Source of the DNA: Paenibacillus_AM sp052180255
Lineage (GTDB): Bacteria; Bacillota; Bacilli; Paenibacillales; NBRC-103111
DNA: 64,000 bases
Direction: 5' to 3'
Assembly: GCF_052180255.1 (NCBI RefSeq)
Contig: NZ_CP197466.1
Location: 4,092,001-4,156,000 of the forward strand
A program made the translations under genes and the position numbers. A model generated the notes under the pieces. That model saw only the letters and a program-made list of their open reading frames with translations, made no database searches and had not been told where the DNA came from. Of this stretch, positions 45,631 to 55,916 are shown one piece after another (position 1 is the first letter of the stretch; the number at the start of each line of letters is the position of its first letter).

Positions 45631-46362
45631 ATGTACTTGCCAATCCTAGAAATTAACTCCGAAGATATGCCCGCTTACGCAATTGTGTGTGGCGACCCGC
45701 GCCGGGCAAAAGCAATCGCAGATCAGTTAGACAATGCAAGAGAGTTGTCTTATGCGAGAGAATACCGCACATTTGTCGGTGATTTCCAAGGTGTTCACCT
45801 AGCTGTCGTCAGTCACGGCGTAGGCTGCCCGGGAGCAGCTGTATGCTTTGAAGAACTTATTCGTGCAGGTGTCAAAACGATCATTCGTGTAGGTACAGCA
45901 GGTTCGTATTCTGCTGACATTCCATCTGGCAGCTTAGTCATCAGTACCGCTGCCGCTCGTGAAGATGGTCTATCTCGTCAGCTTGTGCCAAATGGCTTCC
46001 CTGCTGTTGCAGACAGCGCTGTAGTTGATGCTTTATCCCAAGCAGCTATTGGCGCACCGGGCGTTGTACGCAAGGGCATCACGCTATGCGTGGATGCATT
46101 CTTCACAGGCGTTGAAGAAATCCCACATGCGAAATACAAACAAGCCGGCGTCCTTGCAACCGAGATGGAAATCTCCGCTTTGTACGTTGTTGCTGCCCTT
46201 CGTGGTATCCGCGCAGGTGCAATTCTCGCTATCGATGGCTTCGCTGACAGCGACCTCGCCGGCGAATACGACCCGCACACGAATTCTGTCGCAGACGCTG
46301 TAGAGCGTGAAATCACCATCGCTCTCCACGCTATTGCCAACTTGGCAAAAGCAGAAGCGTAA
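45631..46362 (+). CDS. Nucleoside phosphorylase (uridine phosphorylase-like)
   Basis: 243-aa enzyme of the purine nucleoside/uridine phosphorylase family: cleaves a nucleoside with phosphate to base and ribose-1-phosphate. Visible motifs: CGDPRRAKAIA near the N-terminus (phosphate site), RVGTAGSYSADIPSGSLVIS, and ATEMEISALYVVAALRG (the ribose-binding Met-Glu). Sequence alone does not settle uridine versus other nucleosides. As the last gene of the importer operon it would process the imported nucleoside. Confidence 0.9.
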   Translation: MYLPILEINSEDMPAYAIVCGDPRRAKAIADQLDNARELSYAREYRTFVGDFQGVHLAVVSHGVGCPGAAVCFEELIRAGVKTIIRVGTAGSYSADIPSGSLVISTAAAREDGLSRQLVPNGFPAVADSAVVDALSQAAIGAPGVVRKGITLCVDAFFTGVEEIPHAKYKQAGVLATEMEISALYVVAALRGIRAGAILAIDGFADSDLAGEYDPHTNSVADAVEREITIALHAIANLAKAEA

Positions 46363-46400
46363 GAGTTGCGTTAAACTGAAAAAATGGGTTCGTAATAAAC

Positions 46401-46436
46401 AAGCACACGACCGAATGATGATTCGATCGTGTGCTT
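46401..46436. terminator. Bidirectional terminator between convergent operons
   Basis: AAGCACACGA (46401-46410) pairs perfectly with TCGTGTGCTT (46427-46436); the loop can pair further. Confidence 0.8.
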
Positions 46437-46459
46437 GCTGTATTTTACATATCCAACAA

Positions 46460-48241
46460 TTACGCTTTTAATCGCACTTGATTGCTGTGTAATCCGTAAT
46501 AAAACCCTTGTTTTTGCAATAGAGATTCATGAGTACCCTGTTCAATAATACGTCCATCTTCCAAGACGAGAATCAAATCTGCCTGTCTGATTGTATTTAA
46601 GCGATGGGCAATGACAATGTTCGTTCTACCCTGCATAAGGCGATATAACGCTTCTTGAATCTTAATTTCCGTAATCGTGTCAATGCTGCTCGTAGCTTCA
46701 TCTAGAATGAGAATCGACGGATCAGCTAACATGGATCTAGCGATGGAGAGCAGCTGTTTCTGACCTTGGCTAATCCCGCTTCCATCTTGATCAAGCACCG
46801 TTTCATACTGCTTAGGAAGCTTCATGATGAACGAATGGGCATTGGCTAGCTCTGCTGCTGCTTCTACCTCTTCATCACTAGCTGTCAACTTTCCATAGCG
46901 AATGTTATCACGTATTGTCCCTTGGAAAAGGAATGAATCCTGCAGAACAAAGCCCATATGCTGACGTAAACTTTGGCGCTTTATCCCCGCAATTGACTGC
47001 CCGTCCAAGTAAATATGACCTTCATTCAAATTATAAAATCGCGATAACAGCTGGATAATCGTCGTCTTCCCCGCCCCCGTTGGGCCTACTAAAGCCACTG
47101 TCTGACCTGCCGCAGCACGGAAGCTAATGTCAGATAACGTATTCCCATCTTGTTCATAGGTAAACGACACATGTGCGAACTCAATATCCCCACGTACACT
47201 TGTAAGCGAAGTGGCATGCTGCTCATCCTGCTCTTCCTTCGCTTCGTCTAACACCTCAAACACCCGCTCCGCTCCTGCAATTGCAGATAGGAATGTATTG
47301 AACTGATTGGCAAGATCATTAAGCGGCCTCGTGAACTGACGTGCATATTCGCAAAAGGTAACGATCACACCGATCGATACCATCTGGTTAACCGCCAATA
47401 TGCCACCCGCTCCTGCAATAAAAGCGAAACTTAAGTTATTGAGTACGTTCATGAGCTTAGGAATAAACCCGGAGTACGTTTGTGCCCAATAACCAGATGT
47501 CCGCAATTTTTCATTTTTAATATTAAACGTATCAATGACCTTCTGCTCCTGGGAAAATGTCTTCACGATCTTCTGACCCGAGAACGTCTCCTCAATAAAT
47601 CCATTCAAATCACCCAGATTGCGCTGCTGTTCTTTGAACAGCTTCCCTGTGCGATTCGTAATCCACTTCATCCCCATGAACATGAGCGGAACGATGAGCA
47701 GTGTAATGACGGTAAGTAGAGGGCTCAGCCAGAGCATAAGCGTTATCATTCCGACAAAGGTCAGCACACTGGACGATATTTGGATAAAGGAGCTATTCAG
47801 CGTCTGACTGACACTATCGATATCATTCGTAATCCTGCTCATCAGTTCCCCGTGCTGCCGCTTTGTAAAATACGAGATTGGCAGCTTATGCAGGTGTTTG
47901 AATAAGTCTGTGCGCATGGCATAAATCGCTTTTTGCGCAGCCCCGATCATCCAATAATTTTGCAGCCATAGCGAAAGGGAATGCAGGATATAGATCGCGA
48001 CAAGCAGAATGATAAGCGTCAGCAGCCCTTGACTATCCTTCGTCACAATATAAGTGTCAATCGCTTTCCCGATTAAGTAGGGACTAAGCAGGGCAAGCAG
48101 TGAGCTTGTAATGACCATAATGAGGATCAGGACAAGCATCCCTTTATAAGCAGATAAATAAGTACCGATCCGGGACAATGTTCGCGCCCAGTTCTTCGGT
48201 CTTGGCTTCCCTTTCTCCGATGTTTGAACTTTTTTAGGCAT
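46460..48241 (-). CDS. ABC exporter subunit with consensus ATPase site (second pair)
   Basis: 593-aa half-transporter: six helices (to about 330), Walker A GPTGAGKT, non-canonical signature ISQGQ and Walker B ILILDEATSSID. Start is ATG 48241 after GGAAGGAGG; it overlaps the partner gene's end by eight bases. Longer in-frame starts run inside the partner gene and are not used. It forms a heterodimer with the upstream product, like the pair at 19575-23230. Confidence 0.94.
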   Translation of the reverse strand: MPKKVQTSEKGKPRPKNWARTLSRIGTYLSAYKGMLVLILIMVITSSLLALLSPYLIGKAIDTYIVTKDSQGLLTLIILLVAIYILHSLSLWLQNYWMIGAAQKAIYAMRTDLFKHLHKLPISYFTKRQHGELMSRITNDIDSVSQTLNSSFIQISSSVLTFVGMITLMLWLSPLLTVITLLIVPLMFMGMKWITNRTGKLFKEQQRNLGDLNGFIEETFSGQKIVKTFSQEQKVIDTFNIKNEKLRTSGYWAQTYSGFIPKLMNVLNNLSFAFIAGAGGILAVNQMVSIGVIVTFCEYARQFTRPLNDLANQFNTFLSAIAGAERVFEVLDEAKEEQDEQHATSLTSVRGDIEFAHVSFTYEQDGNTLSDISFRAAAGQTVALVGPTGAGKTTIIQLLSRFYNLNEGHIYLDGQSIAGIKRQSLRQHMGFVLQDSFLFQGTIRDNIRYGKLTASDEEVEAAAELANAHSFIMKLPKQYETVLDQDGSGISQGQKQLLSIARSMLADPSILILDEATSSIDTITEIKIQEALYRLMQGRTNIVIAHRLNTIRQADLILVLEDGRIIEQGTHESLLQKQGFYYGLHSNQVRLKA

Positions 48242-49964
48242 GGGAAACCGCCTCCTTCCCATACTGGGATTCCACAATACGTTGATAAAGCTCACACTGC
48301 GCAAGCAGCTGCTCATGGGTGCCCTGTGCAAGCAGCGTGCCATTTTCCAATACCATGACATGGTCCGCTTGGATCGCTGTACTCACTTTTTGCGTAATGA
48401 TAAGTGTTGTACATGGGTATTCATGCAGGGATTCCATCAGCTTTGCTTCTGTATTCGCATCAAGTGCGGATGTGCTATCATCTAGCAGCAAAATTTGAGG
48501 CTTACGGATTAGTGCCCTTGCAATGGATAAACGCTGTTTTTGCCCACCGGATAGGTTGACCCCTTTTTGCCCAAGAACGGTTTCATACTGCTTAGGAAGC
48601 CTCATAATGGTCTCGTGAATTTGTGCATGTTGGCAAGCTTCTATCACTTCCTCCATCGATGCATCTTCTTTGCCCCATAGCACATTCTCCCTCACCGTGC
48701 CTGTAAACAACATCGCCTCTTGCGGGACGAATCCGATCTGATTGCGGAGCTGCTCCAGCTTCATCTGACTAATATCAAACCCGTCAATGGACACTTTGCC
48801 GCTATTCACATCATAAAGCCGTGGAATGAGCTGGAATAACGAGGATTTGCCTGAGCCCGTAGCTCCTAGAATGGCAACGGTGTCTCCCCCTTTAACTGTG
48901 AACGAAATCGACTGCAGCACCGAAGAATCATAACCAGGGTATTGAAAGGAAACATCCCTAAATTCAATTGCACCCCTTGTAACTTGATAGGTATCATTTG
49001 CATGACTAGCATCCGTCAAATCAATCTCTGTCTCTAATACTTCTGAAATCCGTTGTGCAGATGCCTTCGCACGTGAAAGGTTCATCAGAATAAACGAAAT
49101 GACGGAAAATGCACCCGTTATACGCATCGAATAATTGATGACCGCAACCACTTCCCCGACATTCACTCCACCTGCAATGACTTCGACATGACCGAACCAC
49201 AAAATACTTAATACACTCAAATTCAAGATCAACAGCACGATTGGAAACGTAAGCTCCACTAAGCGCAGTGCAGACATCGTCCGTTCCTTTAATGCTTGGT
49301 TAGCCTGACCAAATCTCTGAATCTCGTGATCTTGTCGAACGAACGCCTTAATTAAGCGCATGCCAAGTAAATTTTCTCGAAGTACACTGTTCGCTTGATC
49401 CAGACGCTCCTGCACGGATCGAAACAGCTTAAATCCCCGCTTCATACTCCATACGAGAAATACGAATAAGAGCGGCATCACCACAACGAGAATAAGCGCC
49501 AACTTATAATCAACGAGAAGCGCCATCGTCATACTTCCAATAATTAAGAGCGGAGCACGCATCATGATGCGTAAGGCCATAAATACTAAATTTTGCGCCA
49601 CCGAGACATCACTTGTGACTCTAGTAATTAAGCTTGCAGATTGAAATTGATTAAAATTTGCAAAAGAGAACTGCTGGATCTTTTCAAATAACCGTTTGCG
49701 AATATCAAACCCTACATGCTGACTGACATAAGCGGCATAGTACGAATTGATAATACCCGATAGAAATCCAAGCAAGGACATGCCGATCATGACGGCTCCC
49801 CACCAATAGATCAGAGACAAATCTTTATGGGCAATGCCTTCATTAATAATTTTTGCCATGATCATGGGATGCCATAGTTCGACAGCAAGCTCTGTGAGCA
49901 TCAACATGATCGCAATACCCATACGCCAGCGGTATGGTTTTAAGAATGGGAACAGCTTCTGCAT
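48234..49964 (-). CDS. ABC exporter subunit with degenerate ATPase site (second pair)
   Basis: 576-aa half-transporter with six helices, Walker A GATGSGKS, signature LSGGQKQR and Walker B ILLLDDSTSALD, where Asp replaces the catalytic Glu. CGGAGGAG precedes the ATG. First gene of a two-gene operon; unlike the first exporter pair there is no adjacent regulator. Likely multidrug or peptide export. Confidence 0.94.
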   Translation of the reverse strand: MQKLFPFLKPYRWRMGIAIMLMLTELAVELWHPMIMAKIINEGIAHKDLSLIYWWGAVMIGMSLLGFLSGIINSYYAAYVSQHVGFDIRKRLFEKIQQFSFANFNQFQSASLITRVTSDVSVAQNLVFMALRIMMRAPLLIIGSMTMALLVDYKLALILVVVMPLLFVFLVWSMKRGFKLFRSVQERLDQANSVLRENLLGMRLIKAFVRQDHEIQRFGQANQALKERTMSALRLVELTFPIVLLILNLSVLSILWFGHVEVIAGGVNVGEVVAVINYSMRITGAFSVISFILMNLSRAKASAQRISEVLETEIDLTDASHANDTYQVTRGAIEFRDVSFQYPGYDSSVLQSISFTVKGGDTVAILGATGSGKSSLFQLIPRLYDVNSGKVSIDGFDISQMKLEQLRNQIGFVPQEAMLFTGTVRENVLWGKEDASMEEVIEACQHAQIHETIMRLPKQYETVLGQKGVNLSGGQKQRLSIARALIRKPQILLLDDSTSALDANTEAKLMESLHEYPCTTLIITQKVSTAIQADHVMVLENGTLLAQGTHEQLLAQCELYQRIVESQYGKEAVSHA

Positions 49965-50136
49965 GTATTCTCCTCCGTTTCATGTTGTGATTTGCCATCA
50001 ATTATATAATATTCAATCAATTCTGTCAGAAATGATAGGCACCGCATACGCTTGACTATTTTTCCTCTATCATCCAAGCAAGTAGATCCATACGCTCATA
50101 TCATAGAATAACTTGTTATGTATTGGAGATGAATAG

Positions 50137-50928
50137 ATGTCTACAACCAAGATCGATATCATAATCCCTGCGATTGAAAAGGATCTCGTCACTCTCCCCT
50201 ATACCATCGATGGGATCCGAAAGTACGTGCAGCACCCCATTGGTCAAATCCTAATCATATCCCCTCAAAGTAAAGCGATAAAGCAATTGTGCCAGCGTAA
50301 ACACTGCAAGTTTATTGATGAAAAAACGGTATTGCCCCTTACGAAAAATGACATTCATCTTCGAACAACGAAGTGGGAGCGTTCAGGTTGGATGTATCAG
50401 CAATTGTTGAAATTAAGTGGAGATACGCTCAGTTCTCAAGATTTCTTCCTTGTCATGGATGCCGATACAGTACTCATTAGACCACACGTATTTAGGAAAA
50501 ATGGCAAGACGATCTTCTACTGCCGCACTTGGAGCCATGATGAATATTTTAAGGCATATAACAAGCTGCTTGGCATCCAAGGCCGTGCCCGTTTATCATA
50601 TGTCACGCATTACATGCTCTTTGAACGAACGAAATTGGCCGCTATGAAAAGAAAGATAGAAAAGAGACATCACATGAGATGGTACGCCGCCATATTAAAC
50701 AAGGCAACCAAGCGTAAGGCGTTCAGCTTCTCTGAATTTGAAACCTACGGAAATTATGTGCGTGCCACCTATCCCGGACAATCCATCCAGAAATTATCAC
50801 GAAATAGAGGCTTACGTACGAATATGAAAAACTTATCTCCTACTTCCTTACGAAAACTTGCTAAGAAATTCAAATCCCTCTCCTTTCATAAACGAAAAGC
50901 CTATACCTTACGTTCATTAAAGAGGTGA
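50137..50928 (+). CDS. DUF6492-family protein, glycosyltransferase-like
   Basis: 263 aa. The N-terminus (KIDIIIPAIEKDLVTLPYTIDGIR) and a DAD motif in FFLVMDADTVLIRP resemble a nucleotide-sugar-binding Rossmann half of GT-A glycosyltransferases, as in DUF6492 proteins. The basic C-terminal 60 residues may contact membrane or polymer. It overlaps the mannose-1-phosphate guanylyltransferase region, starting the likely two-gene unit, which supports a surface-glycan role. Confidence 0.75.
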   Translation: MSTTKIDIIIPAIEKDLVTLPYTIDGIRKYVQHPIGQILIISPQSKAIKQLCQRKHCKFIDEKTVLPLTKNDIHLRTTKWERSGWMYQQLLKLSGDTLSSQDFFLVMDADTVLIRPHVFRKNGKTIFYCRTWSHDEYFKAYNKLLGIQGRARLSYVTHYMLFERTKLAAMKRKIEKRHHMRWYAAILNKATKRKAFSFSEFETYGNYVRATYPGQSIQKLSRNRGLRTNMKNLSPTSLRKLAKKFKSLSFHKRKAYTLRSLKR

Positions 50929-50933
50929 TCACA

Positions 50934-52310
50934 ATGAAAATTGTTCTGTTATCAGGCGGTTCAGGCCAACGATTGTGGCCCCTGTCCAATGAAATGAGAT
51001 CCAAAGTTTTTCTTAAATTGCTCATGACAACAGAAGGAAAACGGGAATCGATGATCCAGCGTGTCATTAGGCAGCTAGACAGTGCTAAACTGCTCCGTGA
51101 TACGGTGATTGTGACTCATGAAAGCCAGATTGAGATCATGATTAACCAAATTGGTGATGGTATCCCGATCCTCAGCGAGCCTTATAAGCGTGGAACATTC
51201 ACAGCCATTGCTTTGGCAGCCGCTTACTTCCACTCCACCTTGCAAGTCGATCCAGATGAAATCATCGTCTGTCTGCCTGTTGATTTATTTGTCCACCCTG
51301 CTTTCTTTCATATCCTTCATCAGTTGCCCGAACAAATTGCCAAATCGAAAGCCGATCTCGCCCTGATTGGTACATCCCCCAAGTCTCCTTCTAGTCAATT
51401 TGGATATATCGTACCGAGATTGGATCATCCCGAAGAAAGTTATTCTCTCATCGACCATTTTGTTGAAAAACCAGATCAGCAGACAGCTGCCGGCCTAATT
51501 GCCAATCATGCCTTATGGAATTGCGGTGTGTTTGCCTTTTCTCTTCAATATATGTTGGATCAATTACAGACTCATGACCTTCCTCTTAATTATGATGATC
51601 TACTAGGTTGCTATGAGCAAATCGCTGTGCGCAGCTTTGACCACACGGTTGCGGAGAAAGCTGCTCATGCGATCGTGATTCCTTATCAGGGAGCGTGGGA
51701 GGATATCGGAAGTTGGGCGGCCTTTACCAAGCATTGGGGAGGTACTGTCATAGGATCAGGCGATGTTTCAGAGGACTCCATTCATACCCACCTCGTCAAT
51801 GAGCTTCCCTATCCAATTCGGGTAATTGATGTGCCCGATGTCATTGTCGCAGCAAGCCCCGATGGCATCCTTATCGCGAGCAAGAAGAGCAGCAATCGGA
51901 TTAAGGAGCTTCTCCAGAACAAGAATATTTCCCACAACCCTAGATTTGAAGAGCGTAGATGGGGAACGTGTACCGTGTTGAATCATTCCTATGATGCAGA
52001 AGACATAGAAACCTTAACGAAGAAGATCGAGCTCTTCTCCGGTCAAGATATGGGGTACATCTTTCATTGTAAAAGACAAAAAATCTGGAACATCCTCTCG
52101 GGTTCAGGCGAAATCATCCTAAACGAAAAGATAAAATCAATTCAGCCAGGTGACGTTGTACAAATAGCGACGGGTGTAAGACATGGAATATTGGCTCATA
52201 CGCCGCTATCTATCATTGAGGTACAAATTGGAACTGATCTTGTAGAAGAGGATAAGGCGCAAATCGCGAAGAATTGGAAAGATACGCTAACCTTTTGTGC
52301 AATCGAATAA
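50934..52310 (+). CDS. Mannose-1-phosphate guanylyltransferase / mannose-6-phosphate isomerase-type
   Basis: 458-aa protein making GDP-mannose from mannose-1-phosphate and GTP. N-terminal nucleotidyltransferase with LLSGGSGQRLWPLS (residues 4-17) and FVEKPD; the C-terminal cupin-like domain (about 330-458; SGSGEIILNE, PGDVVQIATGVRHGI) is of the type-II phosphomannose isomerase kind, though isomerase activity cannot be assumed. In the typical motif, KxF after the loop reads SKVFLKL. Start is ATG 50934, after AGAGGTG; a GTG at 50925 overlaps the ribosome site. Confidence 0.88.
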   Translation: MKIVLLSGGSGQRLWPLSNEMRSKVFLKLLMTTEGKRESMIQRVIRQLDSAKLLRDTVIVTHESQIEIMINQIGDGIPILSEPYKRGTFTAIALAAAYFHSTLQVDPDEIIVCLPVDLFVHPAFFHILHQLPEQIAKSKADLALIGTSPKSPSSQFGYIVPRLDHPEESYSLIDHFVEKPDQQTAAGLIANHALWNCGVFAFSLQYMLDQLQTHDLPLNYDDLLGCYEQIAVRSFDHTVAEKAAHAIVIPYQGAWEDIGSWAAFTKHWGGTVIGSGDVSEDSIHTHLVNELPYPIRVIDVPDVIVAASPDGILIASKKSSNRIKELLQNKNISHNPRFEERRWGTCTVLNHSYDAEDIETLTKKIELFSGQDMGYIFHCKRQKIWNILSGSGEIILNEKIKSIQPGDVVQIATGVRHGILAHTPLSIIEVQIGTDLVEEDKAQIAKNWKDTLTFCAIE

Positions 52311-52318
52311 AACATGAC

Positions 52319-52352
52319 AAACAGCCCAGACAAGCCTAGATCTGGGCTGTTT
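52319..52352. terminator. Bidirectional terminator
   Basis: Perfect 12-bp stem, 52319-52330 with 52341-52352, between convergent genes. Confidence 0.85.
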
Positions 52353-52379
52353 CTTATCCATCATCCAACGGATGTTTCG

Positions 52380-54047
52380 TTACTTCTCACCTTTCCATGC
52401 CTTTACATAATCATTCAATGTCAGCTTAAGTACTTTTCCAATGCGGGAGTACGCTTCATCATCCAAATTTGCAAGCGAGACGCGAATCGACCATTCCGGT
52501 CCACTAAAGCCGCCGCCATTTAACAAGACAATTGAAGATTCTTCTGCTAGTCGGAACAAAATGTCGATGGGCTCATACGTTTTTTGTAAATAGGCTGCAA
52601 ATTCCTTATCATAGTTATGCTCCGCCCATACCAGCAAATCAATTTGTGTGTAATAAGAGGCATCATACGGATCATGCTCGAACTGGATACCAAGTCCATC
52701 GTAGAGGAGTTTCTTTCTACGGCGACAAATTTCGATGGTCATCTGCTTGTACTTATTGTCTGTATCCATCAATGCGAATAAACACATCAATGCCATTTGT
52801 ACTTGCTGAGGCGTAGATAAACCTGCTGTATGATTGAGCGCCACTTGCCGGCTGTCTGCCACCATACGATCAATGAACTTAATCTCTGCTGGATGCAGTG
52901 TCAGTTCACCATAGCGCTTATCCAACCGTTCTTTATGCTCATCCGCTAATTCACTTATCAATTTATCAAAAATATTGTCTTCATGAATGGAGATGACCCC
53001 AAGCCGCCAACCTGTCACACCAAAATATTTGGAGAAAGAATATACACCGATCGTATTATATGGAATATCCGCCATAATTGAACGGAAGTTATCAACGAAT
53101 GTGCCGTACACATCATCGGAGATCACCATGAGATTCGGGTTATCATTTTTCACAATATCCACCATTTGTTTCACTGATTCTGGCTTCATAGCAATCGAAG
53201 GCGGATTGCTCGGATTGACCGCAAACAATGCTTTAATACGCTTATCTTTCAACTTATCAAGTTCGGACCGTGGGAACTGCCAGGTATGTGCGCCATCAGC
53301 AGTCATCTCGGATGCTTCGATATGGATGACATCAAAGTGATAACGTGGAAGACGCGGAATCTCTAAGTAGGGTGTAAAAACAGGCACCAAGATCGCAATC
53401 GTATCTCCCGGTTCTAACAAGCTGTTCGCAATCAACGTGTCAAAAATATAACACATCGCCGCTGTCGCGCCTTCCACTGCAAATATTTGAAATTTACCGT
53501 TGGACTCGCCGCTGCACATCTCTTTTACCACGTAATCGTGCACAACTTTCTCCATATGAATGAGCATTCGATCTGGCACAGGGTAGTTATCCCCGATAAT
53601 GCCATCTACGAGCTCATGGACCCATGCATCAGGATCAAACCCCTTGTTAGTAATACCGTATTGGACCATATCTCTCAGCATGGATGATCCTGGCATATTC
53701 TTTCCATCCCCACTCAAAAATGCTTCGAATCGACCCGCGATTCCATCCTTCTCTGGCATCCCAGCGAGATGATCTTCGTGCCATACACGACGACATTCAT
53801 TGACGGAAAAATGCCCAAGTGTAAAGAAAGCATCACGCGGTGAAGCCGCAATCCAGTTGGGGTTTCCCCTCCCTGCATTTAACATGATCTTCGCGCTCTT
53901 CTTACTACTGCCTTGCGCGAATTGAATCAATTTATTTTTTAATTCAAAAGGACTGATCTCCCCATATGTTCGCTCGATCTCGCGGCGCTGTAAGTTATCG
54001 ACACCTGCTAGACTATCTATTTTCTCCAAATCTACATCTATGCTCAT
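52380..54047 (-). CDS. aspD: Aspartate 4-decarboxylase (bifunctional with transaminase)
   Basis: PLP enzyme converting L-aspartate to L-alanine and CO2, 555 aa, the family length. N-terminal region with FELKNKLIQFA and AGRGNPNWI, cofactor Lys at about 340 in SFSKYFGVTGWRLG, NPSNPPSIAM in the substrate region and a C-terminal RVSLANL with the carboxylate-binding Arg. It is 22 bases downstream of the aspartate-alanine antiporter gene; together they form the known system in which decarboxylation consumes a proton while antiport moves charge, generating proton-motive force. Confidence 0.94.
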   Translation of the reverse strand: MSIDVDLEKIDSLAGVDNLQRREIERTYGEISPFELKNKLIQFAQGSSKKSAKIMLNAGRGNPNWIAASPRDAFFTLGHFSVNECRRVWHEDHLAGMPEKDGIAGRFEAFLSGDGKNMPGSSMLRDMVQYGITNKGFDPDAWVHELVDGIIGDNYPVPDRMLIHMEKVVHDYVVKEMCSGESNGKFQIFAVEGATAAMCYIFDTLIANSLLEPGDTIAILVPVFTPYLEIPRLPRYHFDVIHIEASEMTADGAHTWQFPRSELDKLKDKRIKALFAVNPSNPPSIAMKPESVKQMVDIVKNDNPNLMVISDDVYGTFVDNFRSIMADIPYNTIGVYSFSKYFGVTGWRLGVISIHEDNIFDKLISELADEHKERLDKRYGELTLHPAEIKFIDRMVADSRQVALNHTAGLSTPQQVQMALMCLFALMDTDNKYKQMTIEICRRRKKLLYDGLGIQFEHDPYDASYYTQIDLLVWAEHNYDKEFAAYLQKTYEPIDILFRLAEESSIVLLNGGGFSGPEWSIRVSLANLDDEAYSRIGKVLKLTLNDYVKAWKGEK

Positions 54048-54069
54048 GTTTGGTTCATCTCCTTGTTAG

Positions 54070-55758
54070 TTAAGACAAAAAAGCTACGATAATGGCTCCC
54101 CACACCGTGAGGAGAATATTACCGATCGCATAAGTGACAGTATAACCAAGCACAGGAACCTGACTTTTCGCAGCCTCTGTCAGAGCACCGATAGCTGCTG
54201 TTGTCGTTTGAGCGCCTGCGCAAGCGCCGAGTGTAATGGCAGGATTGAATTTAAAAACGAATTTACCAAGCAGTGTGCCCACGATTAAAGGAAGCAGTGT
54301 AACAACAATACCTGCGAGCAGAATACTTATCCCGGATTGCTTCAAGCCGTTCACGAACCCAGGACCTGCATTAATACCAACCACAGCAACAAACGTTGTC
54401 AGACCTACATTGTTGAACACCCACACAGCACCCTCTGGAATACGTCCGAATGTGGGCTTAAGCGAGCGAATCCAACCAAACAACAGTCCCATAATAAGAG
54501 CCCCGCCACTTGTGGTCAGACTAATTGGAATACCAGCTACTTTAAGCGCTGGAATACCGATTAATCCCCCTAGCAGTACGCCAAGACCTACGAACACCAT
54601 GTCCGTTTCAAATGATTTATGCGCTGGATAACCGACTAATTTGGCTGCTGCTTCGACATTAGCCTCTGTGCCTGTCAACACAACGACATCACCACGGTGC
54701 AGTGGAGTTGAAACTTTAAACGGCAGTTCCTCTCCCTGGCGGCGAATGCCTTTGACATATACAGCGCGTGTTAACATCTGGAATGCAAGGTGACGAATTG
54801 TTTTGCCAGCTAAATCCTTGTTTGTGACAACCACATCTAATGTCTCCACATTGAACTCGAACAGATCAGCATCGAATACCTCATCACCCATTGGGTGCTC
54901 AAGGAAATCAGGGATATTCTGACTTAAGATACTGACAACCGCAACATCCCCTTGTTGGATGACCGTCTTTGGCGTAGCATCGATGATCTTCCCTTGATGC
55001 TTCAACCTTATGATAAAAATCCTTCGCTGCTGTGAAAGGAACTCGTTCTCAATCTCTTTGACCGTCTTGTCCAGATAAAGGGGGCTGTCCACGACATAAG
55101 CGCGATACACATTGTATTCATAACCAGAGGTAATTTCTGTATTTGTCTGTGTGGCTCCCACTTGCTCCTCCAGTTTCTTACACTCTTCGACCAGATTCAC
55201 ACCGAGCAGTTTCGGTCCTAGTGAAGAAACGTACCATGCCGCACCGATCGTGCCGAATATGTACGTGATCGCATAACCAACCACAATAAAGCTTGTCATC
55301 ATCTTCTGCTGATCAGGAGGTATGGCTAATCGTCCTATGGCATCCGAGGCCACCCCTATAGCAGCCGATTGCGTCAAGGAACCTGCGAGAAGCCCCGCGC
55401 CTTGTCCCGCATTGAATCCAAGAATCAGCGACGCGCCATATGCTGAAAGAAGCCCCACTACACAGACGATTACCGCAAATAAGACTTGAGGCAGTCCATC
55501 TTTTTTTAAACCATGCACAAATTGCGGACCTACCTTATACCCCATCGAAAATAAGAATAGCAGGAAAAAAACAGCTTTCACCGTTGGTGATACTGTGATG
55601 TGCAATTGACCCACAAGTACGCCAACAAGCAGAACTCCCGTGACCGATCCAAGTGTAAAGGAGCGAATTTTAAGCTTCCCCACAAAATAACCACCGGCCA
55701 AGGTTAGAAAAATGGCAAGTTCGGGATAATTCTCAAGCGTTTGAACGATCCAGTTCAT
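54070..55758 (-). CDS. aspT: Aspartate-alanine antiporter
   Basis: 562-aa membrane protein exchanging external aspartate for internal alanine. It has the AspT/YidE duplication: about five helices (10-180), two TrkA-C domains (about 205-375; YLDKTVKEIENEF, RHLAFQMLTRAVYVKGI), then five further helices (385-560). GAGQGAGLLAGSLTQSAA and GACAGAQTTTAAIGAL are the equivalent helices of the two halves. AGGAGG precedes the ATG. First gene of the aspT-aspD operon, divergent from an alanine/glycine symporter gene. Confidence 0.94.
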   Translation of the reverse strand: MNWIVQTLENYPELAIFLTLAGGYFVGKLKIRSFTLGSVTGVLLVGVLVGQLHITVSPTVKAVFFLLFLFSMGYKVGPQFVHGLKKDGLPQVLFAVIVCVVGLLSAYGASLILGFNAGQGAGLLAGSLTQSAAIGVASDAIGRLAIPPDQQKMMTSFIVVGYAITYIFGTIGAAWYVSSLGPKLLGVNLVEECKKLEEQVGATQTNTEITSGYEYNVYRAYVVDSPLYLDKTVKEIENEFLSQQRRIFIIRLKHQGKIIDATPKTVIQQGDVAVVSILSQNIPDFLEHPMGDEVFDADLFEFNVETLDVVVTNKDLAGKTIRHLAFQMLTRAVYVKGIRRQGEELPFKVSTPLHRGDVVVLTGTEANVEAAAKLVGYPAHKSFETDMVFVGLGVLLGGLIGIPALKVAGIPISLTTSGGALIMGLLFGWIRSLKPTFGRIPEGAVWVFNNVGLTTFVAVVGINAGPGFVNGLKQSGISILLAGIVVTLLPLIVGTLLGKFVFKFNPAITLGACAGAQTTTAAIGALTEAAKSQVPVLGYTVTYAIGNILLTVWGAIIVAFLS

Positions 55759-55916
55759 AATTTCCTCCTAAACGGTGTGTTAAGCGTACTATTCCCAAAA
55801 GATAGGACAATCGATCTTCTTTTTTAAAAATAATAATAAAGTTCCATATCCGCTTAAAATTATATATAATTTAATCCAGTTCATAACAAACTACCAACTA
55901 GAGGAGGTCGCTAACG
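55759..55916. promoter_or_regulatory. Divergent promoter region of aspT and the alanine symporter
   Basis: 158 A/T-rich bases. TATAAT at 55865-55870 reads toward the symporter. An overlapping minus-strand TATAAT/TATATA with a weak TTGTTA 17 bases away reads toward aspT. Shared boxes would make the two promoters mutually exclusive or co-regulated. No clear operator dyad. Confidence 0.35.

Noticed and set aside
48242..48361. 40-residue extension of the second exporter's downstream subunit
   Set aside because: It reads through the end of the partner gene in another frame; ATG 48241 has GGAAGGAGG upstream.
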